Positions 46,035 through 54,983 of a stretch of DNA of 64,000 nucleotides are shown piece by piece. Source of the DNA: SKVR01 sp964453995. Lineage in GTDB: Bacteria > Bacteroidota > Bacteroidia > Bacteroidales > UBA7960. Location of the stretch: contig CAYVQC010000015.1 in the NCBI GenBank assembly GCA_964453995.1, positions 1 through 64,000 on the forward strand, in the 5' to 3' direction. A program made the translations under genes and the position numbers. The stretch's first letter is position 1. Each line of letters starts with the position of its first letter. The notes beneath the pieces were generated by a model. It did no database searches. It was not told where the DNA came from and saw only the letters and a list, made by a program, of their open reading frames with translations.

Positions 46035-46042
46035 TACATTTG
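46035..46042 (+). promoter_or_regulatory. Promoter -7 box of the phosphohexomutase gene
   Basis: TACATTTG fits TAnnTTTG exactly; no TTTG at -33. Leader of about 110 bases. Confidence 0.35.
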
Positions 46043-46158
46043 CCCTTACATTGGGGGGTTCATTTCCCGCTGTGATGTACAGACGGGCCATCTCTCCCAG
46101 CATAGTAATGATTTTTACATGGTGGTTGTTATGAATAGCAAAACAAATAAATACAGGT

Positions 46159-47568
46159 ATGAAGATCAAATTCGGAACTGACGGCTGGAGAGCTATTATA
46201 GCTAAAGATTTCACATTTGACAATGTAGCACGAGCAGCGCAGGGAACTGCCAACTGGCTGTTGGAAAGAGAAGAAAATCCTTCGGTAGTGTTAGGACACG
46301 ATTGCCGTTTTGGTGGTGAATTGTTTACCGAAGTAGTAGCCAAAGTGATGGCTCTGAATAACATTAAAGTTTTCATGGCCGATGGCATTGCCTCTACCCC
46401 GATGATCTCCATGGGTACATTGTATTACAAAACCAACCTGGGCATCGTGATCACTGCCAGCCACAATCCGCCCGAATGGAACGGTTACAAGCTAAAAGGG
46501 CACTATGGCGGACCACTGATGGAAGAAGAGATAAGGCAGGTGGAGACACTCATTCCTGATACCAATATCCATAACCTGGATGCCATCCGGTTGGAAGACC
46601 TGGTAGAATTAAACCAGGTAGAACGGGTTGACCTTGAAACCATATATTGCAACTACCTGGAAGAAAAATTCGACCTGGACGCCATCCGCAACTCACACCT
46701 TGAATTTGCCTTTGACGCCATGTACGGAAGCGGCCAAAACATCATGCGCAGGCTCTTCCCCGAAATTACCCTGGTACACTGCGAACGGCAACCCCTTTTC
46801 GATGGCATTCCCCCTGAACCTTTGCTGCGAAACCTGCAGGAGTTCTCTGAGATAATACAACTGGCAGAAAACATCGATTGTGGCCTGGCAGTAGATGGCG
46901 ACGCCGACAGAATCGCCCTTTTCGATCACAGGGGTAATTACGTAGATTCGCACCACACCATGCTCCTGCTGATCCATTACCTCTATAAATACAAGGGAAT
47001 GAAAGGAAAGGTAGCCACTGGTTTTTCATCTACGGTAAAGATCGACAAGCTCTGTCAAATCTACAACCTGCCACTTGAGCGGGTCAAGATCGGGTTCAAG
47101 CATATTTGCGGACTCATGCTCCATGAAAATATTCTTATGGGAGGTGAAGAATCAGGTGGAATTGCCGTAACCGGGCATATACCAGAAAGAGACGGCATTT
47201 TTAACGGTCTGCTCATTTGGGAAGCTATGGTAAAAACTGGCAAGTCCTTGAGGGATCTCATAAGGGAGATATACGATCTTACCGGTGCTTTTGCGTTCGA
47301 AAGAAGTGACCTGAAGCTCTCACAGCATGATAAAAACAGGATTGTGGAGAACTGCGAAAACAATGTTTACAAAGCTTTTGGGCCTTACACAGTAGAAAAG
47401 GTGGAAACCCTCGATGGATTCAAATACTATTTCAATGATCATGAATGGCTCATGATTCGCCCTTCGGGCACCGAACCGGTGTTGCGCACCTATGCCGAAT
47501 CTTCCACCAGAGAAAAAGCACTGGATATACTGAAGACCGGCTATGATACCATCATGAAATCATCATAG
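46159..47568 (+). CDS. Phosphoglucomutase/phosphomannomutase family enzyme
   Basis: A 469-residue alpha-D-phosphohexomutase with four domains: active Ser in T-A-S-H-N-P-P-E-W-N-G-Y, the metal loop D-G-D-A-D-R, the sugar loop G-G-E-E-S-G-G and the phosphate loop R-P-S-G-T-E-P. It interconverts hexose 1- and 6-phosphates. Sugar specificity (glucose, mannose or glucosamine) cannot be fixed from these motifs. The start K-F-G-T-D-G-W-R is classical. Confidence 0.93.
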   Translation: MKIKFGTDGWRAIIAKDFTFDNVARAAQGTANWLLEREENPSVVLGHDCRFGGELFTEVVAKVMALNNIKVFMADGIASTPMISMGTLYYKTNLGIVITASHNPPEWNGYKLKGHYGGPLMEEEIRQVETLIPDTNIHNLDAIRLEDLVELNQVERVDLETIYCNYLEEKFDLDAIRNSHLEFAFDAMYGSGQNIMRRLFPEITLVHCERQPLFDGIPPEPLLRNLQEFSEIIQLAENIDCGLAVDGDADRIALFDHRGNYVDSHHTMLLLIHYLYKYKGMKGKVATGFSSTVKIDKLCQIYNLPLERVKIGFKHICGLMLHENILMGGEESGGIAVTGHIPERDGIFNGLLIWEAMVKTGKSLRDLIREIYDLTGAFAFERSDLKLSQHDKNRIVENCENNVYKAFGPYTVEKVETLDGFKYYFNDHEWLMIRPSGTEPVLRTYAESSTREKALDILKTGYDTIMKSS

Positions 47569-47632
47569 CCCATCGGCAGGAGAAGGAAGGATTCCAGGGA
47601 TGGTCCGGGCCGGTTGGCACAAATACATCATT

Positions 47633-48631
47633 ATGCAATACCTGCACTCTTTGTCATTGAAAAAAAGACGGCCCTCATTTTTATTTGCTCTGCAAATGAC
47701 GGCAATAGGCATGTGCCTGGTATTGCAGATGCCCGCCTCTGCCATGGACACTATTGCAAACAGCAATCCGCCTTCTGCCTCGCCAATAGCCCTGGAGAAG
47801 AATACCCCACCCCCGTACAGATTACATTTGGTCACCACTGCTCATGTAATCGGCTACACCGGCACCCTGCTTATGCTCAATGAGCTCTGGTATAAAGATC
47901 ATCCCCGCTCCTCGTTTCATTTTTTCAATGATTCGGGGCATTGGAAACAGATGGATAAAGCAGGACATACCGTTACTGCCTTTCATTTCAGCAAACTCAG
48001 CTACAGAACTTTCAGATGGGCAGGTCTGGACAATAAGCAGGCAACATTATGGGGCAGCATTTCAGGTAGTGCCTTTCTCACCACCATCGAGTTGCTGGAT
48101 GGATTCTCCCGTGAATGGGGCGCTTCATGGGCCGATATTGGTGCCAACACTTTTGGCGCACTGAGCTTCATGATGCAACAATATTGGTGGCAGGAACAGA
48201 AAATTCTCTGGAAATACTCTTTTTCACCCAGCAATTTGTCGCAATACCGACCCGGACTCCTGGGCTCCACCTTCGCTGAAAACCTTATAAAGGACTACAA
48301 CGGACAAACCTTTTGGCTTTCCTTCAACCTTCGGTCCCTTTTGGGCGCAAAAAACTCACTTCCCCCATGGCTCAATGTAGCCTTAGGGTATGGTGCCATG
48401 GGTATGTTGGGCAGCTCACAAAACCCTGCCTCCCACAATGGCAGGCCGCTACCCGTTCACAACAGGTACCGCCAGTTTTACCTGGCCCCCGACATTGACT
48501 TTTCGCGTATCCCAACACGATCTCCTACCCTTCAGCAAATCCTTACCACTTTAAACTTTATCAAATTCCCCGCTCCTGCCCTGGAATACAATTCTGAACA
48601 CGGCTGGGTATTGCACTGGGTGTTTTTTTAA
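47633..48631 (+). CDS. Exported DUF2279-family protein
   Basis: About 332 residues from ATG 47633, which starts a basic, hydrophobic signal peptide ending near P-A-S-A; ATG 47600 would add 11 residues in front. The central region (VTTAHVIGYTGTLLMLNELW, then Q-M-D-K-A-G-H) fits the DUF2279 family of predicted envelope proteins in Bacteroidota, with several hydrophobic segments and conserved His residues. Function unknown. It follows the phosphohexomutase gene with 64 bases between them. Confidence 0.75.
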   Translation: MQYLHSLSLKKRRPSFLFALQMTAIGMCLVLQMPASAMDTIANSNPPSASPIALEKNTPPPYRLHLVTTAHVIGYTGTLLMLNELWYKDHPRSSFHFFNDSGHWKQMDKAGHTVTAFHFSKLSYRTFRWAGLDNKQATLWGSISGSAFLTTIELLDGFSREWGASWADIGANTFGALSFMMQQYWWQEQKILWKYSFSPSNLSQYRPGLLGSTFAENLIKDYNGQTFWLSFNLRSLLGAKNSLPPWLNVALGYGAMGMLGSSQNPASHNGRPLPVHNRYRQFYLAPDIDFSRIPTRSPTLQQILTTLNFIKFPAPALEYNSEHGWVLHWVFF

Positions 48632-48748
48632 CCCGGAATCTGCTTCTCCATCAGATCAGGCACATTCCCAACCATTCCAGGCCCTCATTGTATTTGTTGT
48701 TTATCCAAACAATTTTCAAATAAAAAATTACAGTGTAATAAATTATAC

Positions 48749-48756
48749 TACCTTTG
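48749..48756 (+). promoter_or_regulatory. Promoter -7 box of the DEAD-box helicase gene
   Basis: TACCTTTG is an exact -7 box, followed by CAC; no TTTG at -33. Transcription would start near 48763, about 277 bases before the helicase start. Confidence 0.5.
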
Positions 48757-48762
48757 CACGTC

Positions 48763-49039
48763 TTTTGCGTCAGGCTTGTTGTGTAAAAACATTTTAGGGT
48801 AAAGCCAGATGCGGTTTGTTTATCTTATTTTGTTTTATGCTGAAATACAGGGCCATTTGCTGCCCGCCAACAAGTGGTAAAAGATCAGAGAACATCTTTC
48901 CTTTTATCCATTCTTCAAAAACGAATATTGCGCAGATCGTCCCAATGATCTCACAAAAAGCAGATTTCGTTTCAATCCATTAGATTTTAAAACATTCACA
49001 AAAGCATGGTAAATCCTGCTTCGAATTCAAATTGATTTT
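48763..49039 (+). promoter_or_regulatory. Long 5' leader of the DEAD-box helicase with a possible 48-residue upstream frame
   Basis: The gene-free stretch 48632-49039 ends in a leader of about 277 bases. A short open frame runs from ATG 48837 to TAG 48983 (MLKYRAICCPPTSGKR... 48 residues) with no known features. Long structured leaders are typical of cold-induced helicase genes. The leader may therefore carry a temperature or translation switch; the frame may be chance. Confidence 0.4.
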
Positions 49040-50698
49040 ATGATCACTACATTAGATTTAACTTTTAACGATCTTTTTCTCAGCGAAGAAGTTTTGAGAG
49101 GTATTACTGAAATGGGCTACAAAACGCCCACTCCCATCCAGGAACAATCCATTCCGGTTATGCTTGAAGGGCATGACATGATCGGTCAGGCACAGACAGG
49201 GACCGGCAAAACTGCTGCCTTTGGGCTGCCTATCCTGGATATGATCAATCCCGGCGATCATTCTGTGCAGGCACTTATCCTGTGCCCCACCCGCGAACTT
49301 TGTGTTCAGATCGCAGATGAATTGGAAAAAATGGCTGCATACAAAAAAGGAATTAAAATCCTTTCTATCTATGGTGGCGACTCTTATACACGCCAGATCA
49401 GGGGACTGAAAGACGGAGCCCAGATTGTGGCAGGAACCCCCGGCAGGGTGATGGATCACCTGCGCAGAGGTACCCTTAAAATCACCGGCCTGAAGGTTGC
49501 CGTAATGGATGAAGCCGATGAAATGCTCAATATGGGATTCAGGGAAGATATGGAAACCATCCTGGAAACCACCCCTGCAGAAAAACAAACCGCCATGTTT
49601 TCGGCCACCATGTCAAAACCCATACTGGAGATCAGCAGGAAATTTCTTCAAAATCCCCGGATCATAAAAGTGGCAGACCAGAATGTAACTGCATCAACCA
49701 TAGAACAGGTTTACTTTGAAACCCGTGGTGCAAAGAAAAACCGCATCATTGCCGACCTGATTCAACTGCATGAACTGAAGCTCTCACTGGTATTTTGCAA
49801 TACCAAAGCCAGAACTGACGGCGTAACCGATGAACTGCGCAAGGCAGGCCTCAAAGCTGAAGCCCTCCATGGCGACCTGAGCCAGAGCATGAGAAATCAG
49901 GTACTTAACCGCTTTAAAAATGCTGACATCAACGTGCTTGTTGCTACTGATGTGGCTGCACGTGGCCTTGATGTAAACAATGTAGATGCTGTATTCAACT
50001 TTGACCTGCCCCACGACAACGAATATTATGTGCACCGTATCGGCCGAACGGGCCGCGCTGGTAAAACCGGACGTGCCTTCAGCTTCGCCGAATCGCGCAA
50101 GGATGACCGAAAAATTCTTGAATTGGAAAGGTTCATCAAAATGAAGATAGTAAAAGGCAAACTGCCAACACGGCGCGAAATTCATCTTTCAAACATCACC
50201 AGGTTGGAAAATGAACTTATGGCCATTGCCGTAGAAGAAAAACTCAAAGACTACGAAAAGGTGCTGCACGATATGTACGGCAAAGGTTTTGACCCGCATC
50301 TGCTGGCAGCATGCCTTCTGAAAACAGTGATGGATGAAAAGGGAATCAAACCCCGGATGCCCGAGGAACCTACTGAATTTATCAGCGACATAGCAATTCC
50401 CGTTAAAGAGAAACCCGGTAAAAATGGTAAGGCGAAAAAAGATAACAATCCGGCCAACTCACCCAAGATACGCATGCACCTTGGATTAGGGAAAAAAGAC
50501 AGGATCAAACCCGGCGATATTGTGGGGGCCATTACCGGCGAATGCAAGATACCCGGAAGCGACATTGGCGTGATTGACATGTTTGACCATTTCAGTTACT
50601 TCGAAATTTCCGAAACCCAGGTGCGCAGGGTTCTCAAAGGCATGAAGAGAAATACCATCAAAGGGAAAAAATTTATGCTTTCCATAGCCAGGAATTAA
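49040..50698 (+). CDS. DEAD-box ATP-dependent RNA helicase
   Basis: A 552-residue helicase. Core motifs: Q motif (T-P-I-Q), Walker A A-Q-T-G-T-G-K-T, the DEAD motif at 157-160 (V-M-D-E-A-D-E-M-L), S-A-T, and in the second domain A-R-G-L-D and H-R-I-G-R-T-G-R. After about residue 400 a C-terminal domain ends in a DbpA/CsdA-type RNA-binding fold (I-R-M-H-L-G-L-G-K-K-D, then G-D-I-V-G-A-I, R-R-V-L-K-G-M). It likely acts in ribosome assembly or RNA decay at low temperature. Confidence 0.94.
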   Translation: MITTLDLTFNDLFLSEEVLRGITEMGYKTPTPIQEQSIPVMLEGHDMIGQAQTGTGKTAAFGLPILDMINPGDHSVQALILCPTRELCVQIADELEKMAAYKKGIKILSIYGGDSYTRQIRGLKDGAQIVAGTPGRVMDHLRRGTLKITGLKVAVMDEADEMLNMGFREDMETILETTPAEKQTAMFSATMSKPILEISRKFLQNPRIIKVADQNVTASTIEQVYFETRGAKKNRIIADLIQLHELKLSLVFCNTKARTDGVTDELRKAGLKAEALHGDLSQSMRNQVLNRFKNADINVLVATDVAARGLDVNNVDAVFNFDLPHDNEYYVHRIGRTGRAGKTGRAFSFAESRKDDRKILELERFIKMKIVKGKLPTRREIHLSNITRLENELMAIAVEEKLKDYEKVLHDMYGKGFDPHLLAACLLKTVMDEKGIKPRMPEEPTEFISDIAIPVKEKPGKNGKAKKDNNPANSPKIRMHLGLGKKDRIKPGDIVGAITGECKIPGSDIGVIDMFDHFSYFEISETQVRRVLKGMKRNTIKGKKFMLSIARN

Positions 50699-50730
50699 AG
50701 CATGAGCAATGGCCATTGCTAAAGATTGCC

Positions 50731-50983
50731 TTTATCCATTGCCGGCAGTTTCAACTGCCGGCAATGGTCATTTTCTCCCTCTTTTTCCATGACTTAAGCC
50801 CCTTACAGAATATCTTTCCACGACGCTGACATCATTTGCTGGCGCTGATGAACTCTGGCGCGCAGCGCCGAAGATTCCCCTGCTATAATCACCCGTTGGC
50901 TTAAGCCAACGGCAAGGGAAACGTCCCTTCAAACAATCTTTTTCCCCTCCATTAGAAAGCACTGACTTTATCCATTGCCGGCA
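50731..50983. repeat. Cluster of palindromes flanked by a direct repeat (REP-like)
   Basis: A 17-base direct repeat TTTATCCATTGCCGGCA occurs at 50731-50747 and 50967-50983, 236 bases apart. Between them lie a 15-bp stem (50736-50750 / 50753-50767), GGCGCTG (50841-50847) / CAGCGCC (50863-50869), a perfect 20-base palindrome CCGTTGGCTTAAGCCAACGG (50893-50912) and AAGGGA / TCCCTT (50914-50919 / 50924-50929). The 517-base gap 50699-51215 is filled by this element and holds no gene. The GGCTTAAGCC palindrome resembles intergenic repeats of other Bacteroidota. Confidence 0.5.
50736..50775 (+). terminator. Terminator of the DEAD-box helicase gene
   Basis: Perfect 15-bp stem CCATTGCCGGCAGTT (50736-50750) / AACTGCCGGCAATGG (50753-50767), short loop, then TCATTTTC. 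The long stem and weak T tract make it partly REP-like. Confidence 0.6.
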
Positions 50984-51215
50984 ACTTCAACTTTTCCCCG
51001 GCACGTAAAAAATATCAAGAACAGAAGACTCCCCTTTTTATCTAAAACCAACGCACAGGAAACAATTCATGCCTTTCCCCAAGGCCTCAACATATTGTTT
51101 GTTTTGCTATTAAATTATTACAAAACCCCTTATTTCAAAGGTAAAACACCGTTTAAATTGATTATATTCGCATTCAATCAGAACTTTGTAGTGGAAATAG
51201 AAAAACAGAACATGT

Positions 51216-53906
51216 ATGGCCGAAGAGAATGATAAGCAGAAAACCCGTTGGCACGCCATGGAAGCCAATGATGTGCTCAAAGATTTGGATGTAACAGCCG
51301 AGAATGGGCTGGATGAAGAAAAAGTAAAAGAAAGACTCGACAAATACGGCAAGAATGAACTGCCTAAAGGAAAAAAACGTTCGTGGTGGAAAAGATTACT
51401 CATGCAATTCCATAACGTTTTGATCTACGTACTGCTTGCATCAGCAGTTATTACGGGTCTGATGGAACATTACATCGACATGTGGGTAATCCTTGCCGTA
51501 GTAATTATCAATGCATTGATCGGTTATATCCAGGAGGGCAAGGCGGAAAGAGCCCTTGAAAGCATTCGGGAAATGCTCTCCCTTGATGCGGAAGTGATCC
51601 GCAATGGTGAAAAGAAAACCATTGATGCCGAAGAACTTGTTCCCGGTGACGTGGTATTCTTAAAATCGGGAAATAAAATACCAGCCGACATACGACTTAT
51701 CAATACTAAGGATTTGCGTGTGGAAGAGTCTCCCCTTACTGGCGAATCAACGGCTGTAGACAAGTCTACTGATCCGGTGGAAGAAGATGCCATTACCGGA
51801 GATCGCACCTCTATGGCATTTTCGGGTACTGTAGTTACCTATGGAAAGGCAACGGGTGTGGTAGTTGCAACAGGCGTAGATACAGAGATTGGGAGAATCA
51901 ATAAAATGATCTCCGAGGTAGAGGAAATTACAACCCCCTTGTTAAAGCAAATAGAAAAATTCGGCAAGTGGCTCTCAGTGATAATCCTGGGGATTACAGG
52001 AGCCTTCTTTGCCTTTGGCTATTTCTTCCGCGAGTACGATATCAGCGAATTGTTTCTCGTGGCCATCGGACTAATTGTAGCCTCTATTCCTGAAGGGTTG
52101 CCTGCCATCATGACCATAACACTGGCTATCGGGGTGCAGCGTATGGCCCGGCGCAATGCCATCATACGCCGCCTGCCTTCTGTTGAAACGCTGGGTTCTG
52201 TAAATATAATCTGCTCCGATAAGACCGGAACTCTTACACGCAACGAAATGACGGCCAGAACCGTAATAACTGCTGATGAAGTATATTCGGTTGAAGGAAC
52301 AGGATATGAACCCGAAGGAAAAATATTGCTCAACGAAAAAGAAATAAATCCGAAGGAGGATGATCAGGTATTATGGCAGCTGCTGAGAGCCATTCGTGTA
52401 TGCAACAATTCTGAAATTGGTGAAAAAGACGGGAAATGGAAGGTTACCGGTACCCCTACCGAAGGGGCACTGCTGACACTGAGCTATAAGGCCGGACTTA
52501 AAGATTTCAAACCCGAACGCCTCGACCATATCCCCTTTGAGTCTGACCATAAATATATGGCCACCCTTAATAAGGTCGATGATGATGTGTTTATCTTTAT
52601 GACCGGCGCACCCGAGCGTGTGCTTGACATGTGCGACAAACAGCTCACCAAAGACGGAGAAAAAGAACTTGACCTTGATTTTTGGGAAAAAAAGCTTGAT
52701 GAAGTTGCCTCCAAAGGCCAGAGGATGCTGGCTGCTGCTTTAAGAAAGGCCGACCCCGACAGGAAAGAGATTGAAAAGGACGATCTGAAGAAAAGCAAAA
52801 CTTTCCTTGGCGTAATCGGCATTATTGATCCGCCGCGTAAGGAAGTAATTGAGGCCATTAAAGAGTGTAAGGAAGCAGGTGTAACAGTTAAAATGATCAC
52901 CGGAGACCATGCTGTTACAGCGCGGGCTATTGGTAAAGAGATTGGCATTGGAGACGGGGAAAAGGTAATGACTGGCAAGGAACTGGAGGAGATGAGCGAC
53001 GAAAAGATGAAGGAAATCGTGGAAGAATATGATGTGTACGCCCGCACCTCCCCCGAGCATAAGCTCAGGCTGGTCACAGCTCTCCAGGAAAACGGCCACC
53101 TTGCCGCCATGACAGGCGACGGAGTAAATGATGCCCCGGCCCTGAAAAAGGCCAATATTGGTATTGCTATGGGCATAAAAGGTACTGAGGTGAGTAAAGA
53201 TGCATCAGAAATGGTGCTGGCCGACGATAATTTTGCCTCCATTGTAAATGCCATAGAAGAAGGACGTACCGTTTACGACAATATCCGTAAGGCTCTTCTG
53301 TTCATCCTGCCTACAAACGGTGCTGAAGCACTGGTTCTGATGTCGGCCATCCTGCTGGGAATCATCATGCCTATTACACCTGCCCAGATCTTGTGGGTAA
53401 ATATGGTTACTGCGGTAACGCTTGCCCTTGCTCTCTCTTTTGAGCCCATGGAAGATGAAGTAATGGAAAGAGATCCAAGGAAATCTGATGAACCCATCCT
53501 TGGAAAATATTTTATCTGGCGAATCGGTTTTGTTTCCTTTCTCATTGGCGGGATGACGCTGGCCATGTTCAATTACATCCAATCGATGGAAATGAGCCAG
53601 GAAATAGCCAGAACCATTGCTGTTAACACCCTTGTTGCCGGACAGTTGTTTTACCTGTTCAACTGCAGAAAGATGAAGCAGCCAAGTCTTGGAAAAGGTT
53701 TCTTCGGTAATAAGTATGCCTTTATTGCTGTAGGGGCGCTGGCCGCTCTCCAGCTGCTGTTCGTTTATGTTCCTTTTATGAATACTTTTTTTGGAACAGA
53801 ACCCATTGACGCTGCTTTGTGGTTGTATCCGTTAGCGGCCGGCTTACTGGTATTTATGGTGGTAGAATTGGAGAAATTCATCATTCAAAGGATCAAAAAG
53901 AACTAA
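51216..53906 (+). CDS. P-type cation ATPase (P2A, Ca2+-ATPase-like)
   Basis: An 896-residue cation pump of SERCA-like pattern with about 10 transmembrane helices. The phosphorylated Asp335 is in C-S-D-K-T-G-T-L-T; TM4 has A-S-I-P-E-G-L-P, T-G-E-S in the actuator, K-A-G-V-T-V-K-M-I-T-G-D-H and M-T-G-D-G-V-N-D-A-P in the hinge. The E-G-L-P pair and the loop A-R-R-N-A-I-I-R-R-L-P-S-V-E-T-L-G suggest calcium export, but magnesium or other ions cannot be excluded. The start is close to a promoter-like A+T stretch; no neighbour is co-transcribed. Confidence 0.9.
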   Translation: MAEENDKQKTRWHAMEANDVLKDLDVTAENGLDEEKVKERLDKYGKNELPKGKKRSWWKRLLMQFHNVLIYVLLASAVITGLMEHYIDMWVILAVVIINALIGYIQEGKAERALESIREMLSLDAEVIRNGEKKTIDAEELVPGDVVFLKSGNKIPADIRLINTKDLRVEESPLTGESTAVDKSTDPVEEDAITGDRTSMAFSGTVVTYGKATGVVVATGVDTEIGRINKMISEVEEITTPLLKQIEKFGKWLSVIILGITGAFFAFGYFFREYDISELFLVAIGLIVASIPEGLPAIMTITLAIGVQRMARRNAIIRRLPSVETLGSVNIICSDKTGTLTRNEMTARTVITADEVYSVEGTGYEPEGKILLNEKEINPKEDDQVLWQLLRAIRVCNNSEIGEKDGKWKVTGTPTEGALLTLSYKAGLKDFKPERLDHIPFESDHKYMATLNKVDDDVFIFMTGAPERVLDMCDKQLTKDGEKELDLDFWEKKLDEVASKGQRMLAAALRKADPDRKEIEKDDLKKSKTFLGVIGIIDPPRKEVIEAIKECKEAGVTVKMITGDHAVTARAIGKEIGIGDGEKVMTGKELEEMSDEKMKEIVEEYDVYARTSPEHKLRLVTALQENGHLAAMTGDGVNDAPALKKANIGIAMGIKGTEVSKDASEMVLADDNFASIVNAIEEGRTVYDNIRKALLFILPTNGAEALVLMSAILLGIIMPITPAQILWVNMVTAVTLALALSFEPMEDEVMERDPRKSDEPILGKYFIWRIGFVSFLIGGMTLAMFNYIQSMEMSQEIARTIAVNTLVAGQLFYLFNCRKMKQPSLGKGFFGNKYAFIAVGALAALQLLFVYVPFMNTFFGTEPIDAALWLYPLAAGLLVFMVVELEKFIIQRIKKN

Positions 53907-53934
53907 CAGGCCAAAGCCTGCGAATCAATCCTTC

Positions 53935-54807
53935 TTACATGATCTTCTTCCTCTCGGGCCCCAAACCCCGGGTCCATTGGTTTACAACAAATTCATTGCT
54001 CTGGATCCACTTTTTCACCCCTTCCAGCGGATCGGTGCTGAGGTGCATTTCAAACAACAAAGAATTCATCTGCCGTTGGTTGAGGATCATCCTGTCGAGA
54101 AAAGTTGCCACATGAGGATGCTCCCCGGCAAAACCTGCTCTTGCAATGCTATAGATCTGCTCTTCGGCCATATAGATCATTTGAGGGTCTTCCAGAAACT
54201 TCAGGTCATACCTGAAGAAGAGCCAGTGCGGCTCCCAGCCAGTAATAACAATATCTTCCTGTTTTTGCACCGCAGACCTTAGTTTCTCGGCCATTTGTTC
54301 TTCCGACAATACAAGCAGTTCATTGGAAAGCTCATAGGCCTGCAGAGCATCCCTGGTAAATTGCATAATCCCTGCGGTGCTGTCAATCCCTGCCACAGGC
54401 CCCTGGTAATAGTTGCGCAGTTGCCCGATACTGTCAATTTCCATGTATAATGGCACTACCAGGCCGGTACGGGCTGGCTGATAGTTCATCCCCAGTACTT
54501 CTAGCTGACCTTCATACAACTCAATGTATGCACTGTGGGTGGCAGGAAGCCAGGTATCCAGGAAAACATCGGCATCTCCCGAAGCAAGGTTGTTGAATAT
54601 CTCATCTACCTGGGTCATGCGTGTTGTTACTTTGAAATCCATATCCCGCTCCAGCAAGGTAGCAGCAAGGTAGGTAAGCGCCATACTTTCTGACCAATCG
54701 GTATAAAGAACTTTTATTTCCCGCTGTTCACTTACATCCTTCTGCGATGGTGAAGTGCACCCCCCCAGCAAAAGCCCTGTCAATATCAATCCTAAAATCT
54801 TTCTCAT
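53935..54807 (-). CDS. Glycine betaine-type ABC substrate-binding lipoprotein (OpuAC-like)
   Basis: About 290 residues from ATG 54807 (an upstream in-frame TTG is not used). Lipobox L-L-L-G-G-C near residues 12-17 after M-R-K-I-L-G-L-I-L-T-G. The rest matches choline/glycine betaine/proline-binding proteins: S-E-S-M-A-L-T-Y, D-V-F-L-D-T-W-L-P-A-T-H, G-I-D-S-T-A-G-I and T-G-W-E-P-H-W. It would deliver an osmolyte to an ABC importer whose ATPase and permease are not in this window; the gap at 54856-54955 lies directly upstream of its start. Confidence 0.88.
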   Translation of the reverse strand: MRKILGLILTGLLLGGCTSPSQKDVSEQREIKVLYTDWSESMALTYLAATLLERDMDFKVTTRMTQVDEIFNNLASGDADVFLDTWLPATHSAYIELYEGQLEVLGMNYQPARTGLVVPLYMEIDSIGQLRNYYQGPVAGIDSTAGIMQFTRDALQAYELSNELLVLSEEQMAEKLRSAVQKQEDIVITGWEPHWLFFRYDLKFLEDPQMIYMAEEQIYSIARAGFAGEHPHVATFLDRMILNQRQMNSLLFEMHLSTDPLEGVKKWIQSNEFVVNQWTRGLGPERKKIM

Positions 54808-54855
54808 AGTCAAATACTTTTTTTCAGTAGCGTCTGTAATTAACTGACATGATAT

Positions 54856-54955
54856 NNNNNNNNNNNNNNNNNNNNNNNNNNNNNNNNNNNNNNNNNNNNN
54901 NNNNNNNNNNNNNNNNNNNNNNNNNNNNNNNNNNNNNNNNNNNNNNNNNNNNNNN
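54856..54955. other. Scaffold gap (100 N) upstream of the betaine-binding protein
   Basis: 100 N between the betaine-binding gene and the universal stress protein gene. No terminal overlap is seen here, so its true size is unknown. In typical operons the ATPase and permease genes precede the binding-protein gene, exactly where this gap is. Confidence 0.85.
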
Positions 54956-54983
54956 ATTGAGGCAACAGTTTACTGTTTACACA

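Noticed and set aside
53907..53921. CAGGC/GCCTG hairpin after the P-type ATPase gene
   Set aside because: Only a 5-bp stem and no T tract; not enough for a terminator call.
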